64,000 nt of DNA from Arenicola marina (taxonomy: Eukaryota > Annelida > Polychaeta > Arenicolidae), in assembly GCA_964019135.1 (NCBI GenBank), contig OZ025258.1, positions 6,095,961 to 6,159,960 on the forward strand, written 5' to 3'. Below the pieces are notes generated by a model. The model saw nothing but the letters and a program-made list of their open reading frames with translations. It did not search any database and was not told the DNA's origin. The position numbers were made by a program, and so were the translations under genes. Each line of letters starts with the position of its first letter. The stretch's first letter is position 1. Positions 23,661 to 36,094 of this stretch are shown piece by piece.

Positions 23661-24110
23661 ACTGTCATTTTTGTTGGGGATAGAACTTTTTTTTCCATAT
23701 TTACTTCCAAATGACTGCGACATGGCGTTGATATGCAACTAATCAAAACCCTTACCTTGTATGGGTTTTGATATCAAAGCTAGCCGGATCTGGGCCCGTC
23801 GCCCCCAAGAAGGACGGTGCGATTGACCAGATGCATGGGCCTCACACACCGGCGCGCGCACAGGGACATCAATGGGCCCGACCGGGCCGGCCGAGGCCCC
23901 ACTCGGGTCCTGATGAGGGACGTCACCGCGGATGGACAGGGATCCGCCCTCCCGACCGCTGGGCCCCAGGATAAGCCCGGTGGCCTTGCTCGCCGGATAG
24001 ACATTTGCTTCATGAAATATCCGACATTATTTTGTGCTATTAATTTAGTCGCTACAGTAGTGTTTTACTATATTTTACTTAGATGCAGTAGTAGAAGAGC
24101 GAATGTAGGT
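23661..24110. other. No gene seen; GC-rich patch
   Basis: A GC-rich patch (23790-23990) gives short frames on both strands with no recognisable domain. The rest is AT-rich. Confidence 0.45.
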
Positions 24111-24114
24111 CATC

Positions 24115-24378
24115 TCTACGTGTAAGTTAATGTCCAAGGAACACGACATTACCGCATAATAATGGAATAGTGTGAAATTTGTCTCGAAACCGAATTCGGT
24201 AGCGTAATTTCTCTTTCCAACTCCGATCAAGGACAAGATTGAAGAGCTATAAGGACGTGGATTTTACATAAGTTAATCTCGGAAAACGACATTACCGAAT
24301 AACATCCTCGGGCTTCGCCCGCGGACCCCCTTATTATCCGGTAATGTCGTGTTCCTTGGAAATTAACTTACACGTAGA
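24115..24378. mobile_element. 264-bp MITE with ~50-bp TIRs
   Basis: The left end tctacgtgtaagttaatg continues with ccaaggaacacgacattacc. The right end is the reverse complement with few mismatches (24325-24378). The flanking bases catc (24111-24114 and 24379-24382) form a candidate 4-bp target duplication, or 5 bp (catct) if the terminal T is excluded. The interior is non-coding. The superfamily is not assigned. Confidence 0.75.
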
Positions 24379-24382
24379 CATC

Positions 24383-24880
24383 TCGCAAAACTCTGAGAAA
24401 TGTTCCATTACCTTGCCACATGCTGGTGTCTGGTCGGGTGAAGACGCCATGTTGGTAATCATTTTAAGACTTGCAGGTAAAACTTGTGTGGTGCACCAGA
24501 TATGAGTTTGACGAACGTTCCCTCCAGCCAGCTATTCGCGCCAATAGGCCTCAGTGGTTCCGCGCTTATGGTCCAAGCCCTTTTATAATTGATGCAAAGG
24601 GCTACATGACCAATAGCAAAGGCCATGGCCGGCAATGCAGATGTCAGACCTCACTCCAGTCCGGTCCAGAGCGATGGGGCTCCGTTGTTGTTAGAGATAC
24701 AGTCCAAGACTCTCTGATCGACGTACATTGTGGGACCATCTGGCTGCTTCAAGGTGACCCCCCACTCACCCCTCCACGTGCAGTGGCCCACCCTCGGCCA
24801 TTCAAGGGGCATACCCTTATACAAGGTATACACCACCTGTATCATGACCATCACCCTTGTGTCACCACGCTCACCCCACT
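24383..24880 (+). other. Unassigned open region
   Basis: A frame without stops runs through 24471-24893 before the minisatellite. Its first 100 residues (for example RANRPQWFRAYGPSPF) look less repetitive than the neighbouring frames, but I recognise no family. It begins at TTG rather than ATG. It could be a degenerate transposon or exon remnant, or chance. Confidence 0.2.
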
Positions 24881-27800
24881 ATCGCCACCCTAGCCCATGT
24901 ATGAACACCCTCGCCCTGTATCATCCCCTGTATCATTTCCCTTGCCCCTTTATCATCTCCTTCGCCCATGTATCATCTCCCTCGCCCCTCTATCATCTTC
25001 CTTGCCCATGTAGCCTCTCCCTCGCCCCTGTAGCCTCTTCCTCGCCCCTATATCATCACCCTCTCCCCTGTAGCCTCGCCCTCGCCCCTGTAGCCTTTCC
25101 CTCGCCCCTGTAGCCTCTCCCTCGCCCCTGTATCATCTCCCTCGCCCCTATATCATCTCTCTCGCCCCTGTAGCATTTCCCTCGCGCCTGCAGCCTCTCC
25201 CTCACCCCTGTAGCCTCTCCCTCGCTCCTGTATCATCGCCCTTGCCCCTATATCATCTCCCTCGCCCCTGTATCATCTCCCTCGCCCCTATATCTTCTCC
25301 CTCGCCCCTGTAGCCTCTCCCTCGCCCCTGTAGCCTCTCCCTCGCCCCTGTATCATCTCCCTTGTCCCTGTATCATCTCCCTCGCCCCTGTAGCCTCTCC
25401 CTCGCCCCTGTATCATCTCCCTCGCCCCTGTATCATCTCCCTTGCCCCTGTATCATCTCCCTCGCCCCTGTAGCCTCTCCCTCGCCCCTGTATCATCTCC
25501 CTCTCCCCTGTAGCCTCGCCCTCGCCCCTGTAGCCTTTCCCTCGCCCCTGTAGCCTCTCCCTCGCCCCTGTATCATCTCCCTCGCCCCTATATCATCTCT
25601 CTCGCCCCTGTAGCATTTCCCTCGCGCCTGCAGCCTCTCCCTCACCCCTGTAGCCTCTCCCTCGCTCCTGTATCATCGCCCTTGCCCCTATATCATCTCC
25701 CTCGCCCCTGTATCATCTCCCTCGCCCCTATATCTTCTCCCTCGCCCCTGTAGCCTCTCCCTCGCCCCTGTAGCCTCTCCCTCGCCCCTGTATCATCTCC
25801 CTTGTCCCTGTATCTCCCTCGCCCCTGTAGCCTCTCCCTCGCCCCTGTATCATCTCCCTCGCCCCTGTATCATCTCCCTTGCCCCTGTATCATCTCCCTC
25901 GCCCCTGTAGCCTCTCCCTCGCCCCTGTATCATCTCCCTCGCCCCTGTAGCCTCTCCCTCGCCCAGGTATCACCACCCTCGCCCCTGTATCAACTCCCTC
26001 GCCCCTGTATCATCTCACTCGCCCCTATATCATCTTCCTCGCCTCGGTAACATCTTTCTCGTCCCGGTATCATATTCTTCGTCCCGGTATCACCACCCTC
26101 CCCTGTAGCCTCTCCCGCACCCCTGTAGCCTCTCCATCGCCAATATCGCCTCTCCCTCGCCCCTGTATCATCTCCCTCGCCCCTGTATCATCTCCCTCGC
26201 CCCTGTATCATCTCCCTCGCCCCTGTATCATCTCCCTCGCCCCTGTATCATCTCCCACGCCCCTACATCATCTCCCTCGCCCCTGTATCATCCCCCTCGC
26301 CCCTGTAGCCTCTCCCTCGCCCGTATAGCCTCTCCCTCGCCCCTGTAGCCTCTCCCTCGCCCCTGTATCATCTCCCGCACCCCAGTAGCCTCTCCCTCGC
26401 CCCTGTAGCCTCTCCCTCGCCCCTGTAGCCTCTCCCTCGCCCCTGTATCATCTCCCGCACCCCAGTAGCCTCTCCCTTGCCCCTATAGCCTCTCCCTCGC
26501 CCCTGTATCCTTTCCCTCGCCCAGGTATCCCCACCCTCGCCCCTGTATCATCTCCATTGCCCGTGTACCATCTCCCTCGCCCCTGTATCATCTCCCCGGC
26601 CCCTGTAGCCTCTCCCTCGCCCCTGTAGCCTCTCCCTCGCCCCTGTATCATCTCCCGCACCCCAGTAGCCTCTCCCTCGCCCCTATAACCTCTCCCTCGC
26701 CCCTGTATCCTCTCCCTCGCCCTTGTATCATCTCCCTCGCGCATGTAGCCTCTCTCTCGCCCAGGTATCACCACCCTCGCCCCTGCCTCATCCCCTCGTC
26801 GAGGTATCATCACTCTCGCCTCTGTATCATCTCCCGCACCCCTGTAGCCTCTCCATTGCCCCTGTATGACCTCCCTCGCCCCTGTATCATCGCCTTCGCC
26901 CATGTGTCATCTCCCTCGCCCCGGTATCATCTCCCTCGCCACTTTATCCTTTCCCTCGCCCTTATAGCATCTTTCTCGCCCCTGTATCATCTTCCTCGCC
27001 CCTGTATCATCTTCCTCGCACCTGTAGCCTCTCTCTCGCCCATGTATCATCTCCCTCGCCCTTGTGTCATCTCCCTTGCCCCTGTATCATCTCCAACGCC
27101 CCTGTGTCATCTCCCTCGCCCCTGTATCATCTCCACCGCCCCTATATTATCTCCCTCGCCACTATATCATCTCCCTGGCCCCTGTAGCCTCTCCCTCGCC
27201 CCTTATCATCTCCTTCGCCAGTGTATCATCTCCCTCGCCCATGTATCATCGCCCTCGCCCCTGTATCATCCCCCTCGCCCCTGTATCATCTTCCTCGCCC
27301 ATGTATCATCTTCCTCGGCCATGTGGCCCCTCCCTCGCAGCTGTATCATCTCCCACGCCCGTGTAGCCTCTCCCTGGCCACTTTTTCCTTTCCCTCGCCC
27401 CTGTAGCCTCTCCCTCGCCCAGGTATCACCACTCTCTCCCCTGCATCAACTCCCTCGACCCAATATCATCACGCTCGACCATTTATCATCTTCCTCGCCC
27501 CGGTATCATATTTCTCGTCCCGGTATCATATTCGTCGTTACCGTATCACCCGGTATCCTTTCCCTCGCCTTTGTAGCCTCTGCCGCGCCAATGTATCATG
27601 TCCCTCGCCCCTATGTCATCTCCCTCACCCCTGTATCATCTCCCTCGCCCCTTTCTCTCGCCCCTGTGTCATCTCCCTCGCCCCTATATCAACTCCCTCG
27701 CCCCTGTATCATCTCTCTCGCCCCTGTATCCTCTCCCTCGCCCCTTTATCATTTCCCTCGCCCCTGTGTCATCTCCCTCGCCCCTATATCAACTCCCTCG

Positions 27801-28300
27801 CCCCTGTATCATCTCTGTCGCCCCTGTAGCCCCTCTCGCGCCCATGTAGCCCCTCCCTCGCCCCTGTATCATCGGCCTTGCTCCTATATCATCTCCCTCA
27901 CCCCTTTATCCTTTCCCTCGCCCCTGTATCATCTCCCTCGCCCCTGTATCATCTCCCTCGCCCTGTATGATCTCCCTTGTCCCTGTATCATCCCCCTCGC
28001 CCCTGTATCATCTCCCTTGCCCCGGTATCATAACCCTCGCCTCTGTATAATCACGTTGGCCCTTACATCGCCAACTTCACCCCTGTATTACGACCCTAGC
28101 CTCATCACAACCTTCGCCCCTACATCAACACCCGCGCCCCTGTATAACCACCCTAGACCCTATATTACCAACCTTGCCCCTGCATCAACACCCTCACCTA
28201 TGTGTTACCACCCTCGCCCCTCTATCCCCACCCTCACTCATGTATCATCTCCCTTGCCCCCGTATCACCACACTCGCTCCTGTATCATCTCCCTCGCCCC
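24881..28300. repeat. 20-bp C-rich minisatellite (~170 units)
   Basis: The unit is tatcatctccctcgcccctg, with a common variant tagcctctccctcgcccctg. A higher-order repeat of 440 bp is seen: 25061 onward recurs at 25501 with the same order of variants until an indel near 25810. Units decay toward the right end (27950-28300). Twenty is not a multiple of 3, so long frames (up to 514 residues) arise without coding meaning. Confidence 0.95.
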
Positions 28301-28310
28301 TATATCATGT

Positions 28311-28410
28311 CCATGTCTGTACCCCCGTTGTAGCCGAGTGTTTGCCGTGACGGCCAGACCCCATGTCTGTACCCCCGTTGTGGCCGAGTGCTGGCCATGA
28401 TGGTCAGAGC
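28311..28410. repeat. 50-bp direct duplication
   Basis: Two adjacent 50-bp copies begin ccatgtctgtacccccgttg, at 28311 and 28361, with about six differences. They lie right beside the 20-bp minisatellite. Confidence 0.8.
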
Positions 28411-28429
28411 CCATATCTAAATACCCTGT

Positions 28430-28870
28430 ACAGGCACAGTTACTGAGGCGCCATACCACTTCCGTCGGGAGCCTGAGCGTACTTAAAGGATCCGGCGGGA
28501 GCTCACTGCGCCTCCACCGCCCCCCCCCCCCCCCCCATCACCACCGCTTCTCTCTGACACTTGCATCCGTGTCACGTGAACGACATCAACGCTAGCACCC
28601 CCCCCCCCCCATCCCACTGGGCCCCCGCCCCCTCTTTCCCATCTCGTCCATCATCCGCAAGGTTAGCCGGCGTCACGTGGCTGATGGAAATAATCGCATG
28701 CAATATGCCATCGAGCCGCGTGGGATTCTTGGCGAGGCCACGCGCCTTCGCTGTGGGCTGACGTTTTGTTGGACAATTGTCACTTCCTCGACATGCTGAC
28801 GCTGTAATAGCTGTAAAAAAACGTCTCCTTGTTTATTTAGGTTTCATGGATGTCCTTTACCATAGGCATG
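28430..28870. other. No gene seen; oligo-C tracts
   Basis: Two C homopolymers (28520-28536 and 28599-28609) lie in GC-rich unique sequence. There is no frame of note. Confidence 0.45.
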
Positions 28871-29274
28871 TTTGTTGAGTCCGCAAATACAAACTTTTTT
28901 CCCTCTAATGTAACAAAACCCTCAAATGTAGTACCTTTTTTCCCACAAATGTAAAACCGCGTTCAAATTAACAAAATATTTCGCTCAAATGTAATATAAC
29001 GTAAACCGCAATTGTAAAACTTTTCGCTTTTTTCCTCTAATGTAATAACTTCTAAACCAGATTTAAATGTGTTCAGAAAACAAATACTACAATAATGTAC
29101 AGGTTGGCTGAGCAAAATGGTGTGTATTGATGCATTAGATCGTCTGTATATGGTTGTATATTCAGGAAGCTTTGACCACTTTTGGTCATATGGCGTCAAT
29201 GGGAGTTTGGAGCCATGCCCCAGGGGTAACCCCCTAATCTTTGCGAAAAAGGACACGGGATCTTTATCCTGCGA

Positions 29275-29384
29275 CCACACATACATGGCCACAGTGCGGT
29301 GCAAACCACCGATACACGTGCCGTTAGGTTCTCAGTGCACTCAATGCGAGGGCTCCAACCAAATGAGCTATCGAGGCGGCCCTT
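29275..29384 (-). mobile_element. tRNA-derived SINE, diverged
   Basis: On the minus strand the segment starts ggccgcctcgatagctca, with an A-box-like gatagctcatttggttgga, and resembles 32569-32685 along its whole length. It is more diverged than that copy. The pol III B box is weak. Confidence 0.65.
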
Positions 29385-29579
29385 TCCGCTGCTTAAAATT
29401 GTTGTAACTTTATATTTCGGGAATTCCCTAGGGGTGTGCGTTGGGATGACAGGTCATGGCCATTGGTGATTTAAGGGATAACAAAATCAACGCGCCGAAG
29501 TGCACCAGTGAAATGGCATGTACCGATGATGCCTCGGGTTGTCATCCACAAATAATGATCCTAAGGTTCCATTCTGGAT

Positions 29580-30265
29580 GCAGGTCTCGCATGGGGATAC
29601 GAGGGACAAATCGGGATCCCATGGGTCGAATCTGGTTTCATGGTATCTTTTATCGATTCGAATCAAGATCTGTGGGTTTGAATCGGGAAAGGGGAGTTGA
29701 AAATTGATTAAAATGATCCAATCATGGTCAGAAGGGTCAAATCAGGATCTGAAGGGTCAAATCAGGATCTGAACGGTCAAATCTGGATTCGAACGCTCAA
29801 TCTGCATCCTAGGGGTCAAATCTCTATCTACCGGCTCCAATCAGGTTCCGAGGCAACAATCTGGATCCGACGTGTCCAATACGGATTTCCTGGGTTAATC
29901 CGGATAATTGGGGTCAAATCTGGATCTCAGAGGTTCAATCTGGATCTCAGGGGTCCAATCTGGATCTCAGAGGTCCAATCTGGATCTAAGAGGTTAAATC
30001 CGGATCTCAAGAACCGAATCGGGATCTGAGGGGTCAATCCCGATCCTGGGGTCAATCCCAATCCTAGGGATCAATCCCAATCTTAGGGGTCAATCCCAAT
30101 CCTAGGGGTCAAATTTGGATCTGAAGGATCAAATCAGGATCATAAGGAGTCAAATCTGGATCTGAGGGGTGAATCGGAATTTGAGGGTCAATCTGGATTC
30201 TAGAGATCGACTCCGGATCATAAGGGTGCAATCCGGCTCTAAGGAATTTAAATCTGAGTCCTAGG
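29580..30265. repeat. ~20-bp degenerate minisatellite (ggggtcaatctggatct)
   Basis: Imperfect units of about 18-22 bp contain ggtcaaatctggatctga and variants (aatcccgatcctagg in the right part). Spacing is irregular, which suggests an old array. Confidence 0.75.
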
Positions 30266-30774
30266 TGTCAAGTCAATACGACCGTGAGAGCTTTAACACA
30301 CAAACAATCCACAATTTAAACAACAAACAATTACACATTTTCAAATCAAACCTAGTATAATACTGACGGTTTTCTAATGTATGCAATTGTCCAAAATTAA
30401 GACACGCGATTAAGAATAAATCCTTGATTAAAACACGTCAGCTGATATTTTAATATGTCTTTCTTAAGGCAGCGGTGGAGGCTTCCGTCTCGGGTCTTTA
30501 CAACAGCACACACATGCCATATGATCTTACAATCTGAAATTTGTTTCCGGAACACTGTTAAATCCCCTTTTCAAAATTGTTACATTAGAGGGAAAAATGG
30601 TTGTTACAATTGTGGTTGACAAAGGCTACTACATTAGAAGGAAAAAGAGTTTTACTTTTGCGGTTAATGTTTTATTACATTAGAGGGCAAAAAGTTGTTA
30701 CATTTGCGGGTGATCACATTAGTTGGACATGTTACAGTTGAGAGCTCAACAATGTTTAATGTGTTGGCTATAGG

Positions 30775-30912
30775 TATGTACCCGGGTAATATGCCAGCCG
30801 TACTCGGGTAATATGCCAGCCGTACTCGGGTAATATGCCAGCCGTACCCGGGTACTATGCCAGCCGTACCCGGGTAACATGCCAGCCGTACCCGGGTAAT
30901 ATGCCAGCCGAA
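30775..30912. repeat. 22-bp minisatellite, six units
   Basis: The unit is ccgggtaatatgccagccgt plus two bases, repeated six times with few substitutions. Confidence 0.9.
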
Positions 30913-31002
30913 CATGCATACTTTAAATAACATATCTTCCGCATGGCACGGTTAAAGATGCATGCTTTCAATTGGAGCTAGCTCTTAGGTCTTTTCAGGA
31001 CG

Positions 31003-32046
31003 TAAGGCAAAGTGGGCTAATCTCGACCCCTTAAGACAAGAAAACGTCTATTTTTTTTAATAATATGAAATGAACTTATTTTTTGTTCAAATAGTAAACC
31101 ATGGTATTCAAATAATATGATTTTATAGAAAAAACGAAAACCTAGGCAGATTGTGGGGAGTGCTCATTTTCTGAAAGGTAGTGGGGGCCATGGTCGAACC
31201 TCGACCCCCGTGGTCGAACCTCGACCCCCTGGGATAGGTTGGTGATTTAATCTGCATATCGTGATTCTTAGTGTGCGAAAGCAACAATATTAATTCACAT
31301 AACTGTGCCTCTTATGCCCAACGATAGATAAAGCAATCGCTTGAAACTATATTTATTAGTCTTATTACACGGGTAATCATAACGCAAAGTTAGAATACTT
31401 CATGGGCCATCATGCCAAGGGAATGTCATTTACGAAGCCAAAATAACTCATTTATGTTACAATACATTTAACTATTAGTCAACGTTAGAATATGGGGAAG
31501 CAGGGCCGGACAGTTATTGTTGCATGTAATTGTGACCATCCACTGCTAAAACATGATATATTTTTATAACATATTGTTAGAAAATGACGTTAAATTAAAA
31601 GAGGGAATCGAGGTTAGACCACGGTCGTGAAAAAGGTGGGGTAACCTCGATCTCTCACAAGGTCAAGGGTGATCTGGGGAAGAACTGTCATGATGTCACA
31701 CATGTTGTAAACATCGTCTGCTGTCACTCTTTTTTACTTAATAAATTATCATCCTCAGTGTTAATCAGGCATACTGCTTGCTTTTGAAACTCATGTATCT
31801 TAACTTTTGAGATAAGCTGCAAAAGTACGTATTAATGTAGGTTGCATGACTTATTTAATTCAAATTGGATAAAAAAAATTACATATCTGTAATCCAGCTT
31901 CTCTGTCTAGTTACCAGGGGCATCTCTAAGATTGTTATCGAAAAATCAAATCGGCGAAAAAACTTGGATTGGTGACATCATCAATAAAAATAGCACATGG
32001 GGGTCGAGGTTACCCAAGGATCGAGATTAGCCCACGTTGCCTTACA
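31003..32046. mobile_element. ~1.04-kb TIR element, non-coding
   Basis: The left end gtaaggcaaagtgggctaat, followed by ctcgacccc, matches the reverse complement of the right end (32017-32046), which also carries ggggtcgaggtt. The motif ctcgaccc recurs inside (31194-31225, 31605-31660). The interior has no long frame. The target duplication is not resolved. Confidence 0.65.
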
Positions 32047-32149
32047 TGAGTCCTACAATTGCGCGTGCACCCTCTAAACACAAAAACTATGCACATCAAC
32101 CCTGAAGGTAATTCAGAAGTTTCCATTGTACTTTGTGTAAGTGCAGTGT

Positions 32150-32830
32150 GTAATACCGTATTAGTGCAGTGTGTACAGCTCTATCAGTGTGGCGTACCGT
32201 GTTAGTGCAGTCTGTACAGCTCTATCCGTGAGGAGTACCGTGTTAGTGCAGTGTGTACAGCTCTATCAGTGAGGAGTACCGTGTTAGTGCAGTGTGTACA
32301 GCTCTACCAGTGTGGAGTATCGTGTTAGTGCAGTGTGTACAGTTCTATCAGTGTGGAGTACCGTGTTAGTGCAGTGTGTACAGCTCTATCAGTGTGAAGT
32401 ACCGTGTTAGTGCAGTGTGTACAGCTCTATCAGTGAGGAGTACCGTGTTAGTGCAGTGTGTACAGCTCTACCAGTGTGGAGTACCCTGTTAGTGCAGTGT
32501 GTACATGTCTACCAGTGTGGAGTACCGTGTTAGTGCAGTGTGTACAGCTCTATCAGTGTGGAGTACCGGACACATGCATGGCCACAGCAGGGCTCAAACA
32601 ACCGATCCACGTGCCGTTAGGCTCTCAGGTGGCCAGAGCACTCAATGCGAGCGCTCTAACGCACTGAGCTATCGCGCCGGCCCCCTATCAGTGTAGAGTA
32701 CCGTGTTAGTGCAATGTGTACAGCTCTATCAGTGTGGAGTACCGTGTTTTAGTGCAATGTGTACAGCTCTATCATTGTGGAGTGCCGTGTTAGTGCAGTG
32801 TGTACATATCTATCAGTGTAGAGTACCGTA
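32150..32830. repeat. 41-bp minisatellite with a SINE inside
   Basis: The unit is about 41 bp: accgtgttagtgcagtgtgt followed by acagctctatcagtgtggagt. About 13 units are split by a SINE at 32569-32685. Confidence 0.9.
32569..32685 (-). mobile_element. tRNA-derived SINE inserted in the 41-bp minisatellite
   Basis: On the minus strand it begins ggccggcgcgatagctcagt, followed by gcgttagagcgc (a good A box). Further on comes ggttgtttgagccc (a B-box-like motif). The flanks tatcagtgtggagtaccg (32551-32568) and tatcagtgtagagtaccg (32686-32703) could be an 18-bp target duplication. The host is tandem, however, so the two flanks might simply be neighbouring units. Confidence 0.75.
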
Positions 32831-32939
32831 TTGCACAGCACCGGTTTGGAACAGACAAAATCTTTAGTCAATAACGGATCCCTCGTTTGCGACCTTCACC
32901 TTGCACAACGCGGGAAATACTCAATCACGCTCTGCCTTC

Positions 32940-33020
32940 GACCCTCTCCGTTAGGGGCGCCGTTATATATCTGAGAGCACTCTCTGCCTTCGACTCACTC
33001 CGCTAGGGCTCCATTATTAT
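32940..33020. repeat. Dispersed repeat shared with 53780-53815
   Basis: ctctgccttcgactcactcc, followed by gctagggctcc, matches in reverse complement at 53780-53815. An imperfect tandem copy lies just before it (ctctgccttcgaccctctcc at 32931). The family is unknown. Confidence 0.5.
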
Positions 33021-33389
33021 CTATACATTCTTTGATCTCTGTCATTCTGTATCTCCGTTGTCGCCTACTTCCTCAATGCATTCTTACACTCGCTCGCCAG
33101 GGCGGCGCTGCGCAAATTGATAGGAAAAATGTGCCGCTAAGAGTTCAGTCACACTTATAACTTTTTTGGAAGGGTACAAGACGTGTTTTGCTGTATTAAA
33201 TACACAGAGCTCGTTATTCTTATGTTTTTTTTCTTGACAATTATAATATTGCAAGAAATTACAGATGATTTGACCGTTTTTCAAAAATCTTAAATTTTTT
33301 CCCCGGCCGACAGCAGCGGAGTTTGCGTATAGCGCCACCGTGCGGGGAGCTAGATCTGAGCGGAGGAACGTAGCTCCACCTGGCAAAGG

Positions 33390-34100
33390 TTTTTTTTTTG
33401 TATAAATTTTATTTATTTAACGAGCTTATCGATAGCGAATACATATCAACGGCCACCTCAACATGTAACAAAATGGTGGTGGTGGAGTACAGGTTAAGTC
33501 ATTAACAAGACGTACAGTTCATCAAATATACAGAAAGTTAAAATTCACCGAATAAGACGAGATTGCAGAGACTGACGAGTTGATTATTAGACGCAGCCGT
33601 AAGATCCAAGATAAAACCATATTCAATAACGAAGGCGATACCATTTAGTAGTTCATTGCGAAGGTTCTTATATGTTGGACAATGTAGTAAGCAGTAGATT
33701 GAATCTTCAGGTTTTTTAGTACAACCGTTTTGACAGTATTTGGTGGGGATATGAAACCATAGTTGTACCTAGGAGCACTATGGCCACTGAGGCCAAGACG
33801 CAGTCTGCAATGTTCGACGGCTGCATAACCCGTAAACATATCATACAGTACATTGCACGAATTGAAAACACGTTCTTTGTATGTAGATTTAAATGACATA
33901 TATGACCCCGACTGCCTCAGCTCAGGCGGCCAGGTATAGATTGAAAGATATAAATCAGTACTTCTGCGGAGCACATACTGAGAAATATCTGAGGTATAAA
34001 TCAGTACTTCTGCGGAGCACATAGTGAGAAATATCTGAGGTCTGGGGTGGAACTATAGAGGAGAGGTAACGCGGGGGGTAGATTGTTAATCATCTTATAG
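33390..34100 (-). mobile_element. LINE 3' end (reverse transcriptase C-terminus)
   Basis: The minus-strand translation contains EHCRLRLGLSGHSAPRYNYG, the conserved motif of the region C-terminal to the reverse transcriptase in several LINE clades. In a shifted frame it is followed by a CTKKPEDSIYCLLHCPTY-type zinc-knuckle region. The frame change lies near 33720-33740. The low-coordinate end is an A-rich tail (T-rich on the plus strand, 33390-33405). A 56-bp direct duplication near 33950-34022 repeats the same peptide. The copy is 5'-truncated and dead. Confidence 0.7.
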
Positions 34101-35700
34101 AGCAAACAAAGACTAAAATAAGTACGTCTGGCAGATAACAGTTAAACACTAGTTTGGGGAGCTTGGGAAAATAGACCTACTCAGATTTTACCTGCACGCT
34201 CAAGGGTGGAGGATGGGATCTTTGGGGTAATCCCAAGCGGTGCGGGGGGTGGGGGCAGATTCGAGGCATGCGCATGTGCGTTTAGATTTTTTCGCCACAC
34301 GTACTCGACTTCATAAGTTGGTTCTCGGTGATGTAGAGTTTCATTGAATATATTTCCCATTTCGTGCGTGAAACAAGAGTATCAATCGGAGCAGATTTGT
34401 GCGATAAAACGCTACTTCCGAGCCGACTTTCCGAGCGGAGGGAGCTTTACCGCGGACCCGCCCGCCCCCCCCCCCCCCCCCCCAATCCAGCAATGTATTA
34501 AGTGCCCCCCCCTCCCCCTCCGTGGTATCATTATTTTAGCCAGCACAGTGACTATATGTGTCAGAATAGATTTTTATAATGTAAATAAACAACATATTAA
34601 TAGATTGTATGTAAGTTTAAATATAGGAGTTATATCACCTCAAAATGCCCAGCAAATATAAAGGAATTTCATCACTTTAAGAACGAGTTTGGGATGAACG
34701 AAGCATGAATACATCACATCAAAAGAAGCGATGCCATAGGTAAAATGAATAGAACGTTAAAAGCCAGTTAAGGTAAGCCCCGTATATTTAGCTTCTGCGA
34801 GTGTCATTGAAAGAGGAATCCCCAACTTGTGACGTCATTCATAGGCCATGTCTTCGAGAATGGCTCTTCGCGATAAATTCGGAAAATCCAAGAAAAAAAC
34901 CCATCTGCGAAGTCGACAAAAAGTGTAAATAGTTCAGAAAACATTTGTGTAGATCATAATTATATCGGAGACCATCATATATGCTCAGGTTTATTGAAAT
35001 GTGAATACGAGACGTAAATTGCTGATATTTGCTGTCAAATAAGCTGTCCGGAGAAAAGTTTGTGAAATAGCCATTTTCAGGACTTGTTTCTAGTTTCTGG
35101 GCAAATTTGCATAGTTACCTATATTTTTCTTCATTTTCATTATACGGGCTATGTCTGTAGAAGTTTTTTTTAAGTGGTTTGGTGTCAATATTTGAATTTG
35201 TGATTAAATCACAGCCAATGTTGTGAAGGTAGTGAATTAGAATTTTCGTGAAAACTGTCCTGATTTTGCATAATTGCCTACTTTTTACATTTTTTTAGAT
35301 TTATTCCTGTATTGTACTAGGTTTTCTCTCCGCAAAGAGGTTATAATGACAATTCTGAGCTGAATTGTAATAAAATTACATATATGTATTAGGTGTCAAG
35401 TTTTGGTCATGTTGTGAAATGGACGTGAGCTTGTAAAGTGAAGACTATTTTTTAACGGCTCGGTAAAGTATCATAAATATTCAACAGAGCTTGTGTAATT
35501 GCCATTACTTTCATAAAATAACAAGAAACGTAAATGAGTTCTTCTACCTTATTATGGGGTGCTTACCTTACACACTGCTCTCCAAAACCAATGTCCTAGG
35601 TCATAACGTACTCAGAGTCACAGGGACGCTCTCTTCAGCTTCGCGCACACAGTACACACGGACCAGGATTTATCGTTGAAAGCAAGGTGAGGACTCGCAA
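34101..35700. other. No gene seen
   Basis: Mostly AT-rich unique-looking sequence, with a G-rich patch (34235-34255) and an oligo-C tract (34467-34482). This is the region downstream of the SDS gene. No second gene is evident. Confidence 0.5.
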
Positions 35701-35707
35701 AGTGACA

Positions 35708-35713
35708 TTTATT
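35708..35713 (-). terminator. Candidate poly(A) signal of the SDS gene
   Basis: The minus strand reads AATAAA, about 170 bases beyond the SDS stop codon, with no further gene between. It is the first perfect hexamer I see downstream. Cleavage position is not determinable from sequence. Confidence 0.5.
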
Positions 35714-35882
35714 ATATTACGAGGGCGCTACAAGACCGACTAATAACTGTTCTCCCATTGCCGGTAATTGGCCTGCGATGGCTGATCACATGGCACCACA
35801 CTCAGCATGCGAACTGACGGTATACATCTACACTACAATAACAGTTGCATAGTCCTTCCACATCTGTTGATGCCGCCCGGAC

Positions 35883-36094
35883 CTACTGAGCCCCATCTGA
35901 CCAGTGAGGGAGACCCAGCTGCTTGCGCCACTCCGCCATCTGGTCCAGGGACACGCAGGCTCCGCCGCACACTATGACCACAACACGCTCCAGTTTTCCA
36001 AGAGTGCCTTGCGTTTGCAACTGTTGGATGACCTTGGCGTAGACGGCCGTCATGGCTGCGCCACAGGCGGGTTCCACCAAGATCCGCTCGTCAT
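35883..36094 (-). CDS. SDS: SDS exon 7 (residues 256-325, stop)
   Basis: The acceptor is ctggctttag at 36095-36104. An ATG lies just upstream in the same frame, but the family alignment (SFL-DDERILVEP) sets the splice site here, where it restores phase. It encodes DDERILVEPACGAAM and VVVIVCGGACVSL and ends at TAG. Confidence 0.92.

Larger units (their letters stand above)
28872..30745. mobile_element. Foldback element with inverted arrays of ccctctaatgtaac units
   Basis: The left side (28872-29055) carries repeats of ttttccctctaatgtaac and cgcaaatgtaa. The right side (30565-30745) carries the same units in reverse orientation (gttacattagagggaaaa). The interior of about 1.5 kb holds a SINE (29275-29384) and a minisatellite (29580-30265). 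The structure resembles foldback elements whose ends are tandem arrays. No transposase is visible. Confidence 0.55.

Noticed and set aside
24471-24893. 140-residue frame as a gene
   Set aside because: It lacks an ATG at its start and runs into the minisatellite; no family recognised. Listed only as an unassigned open region.
26856-28400. 514-residue plus frame
   Set aside because: It lies in the 20-bp minisatellite and repeats every 60 nt through all frames.
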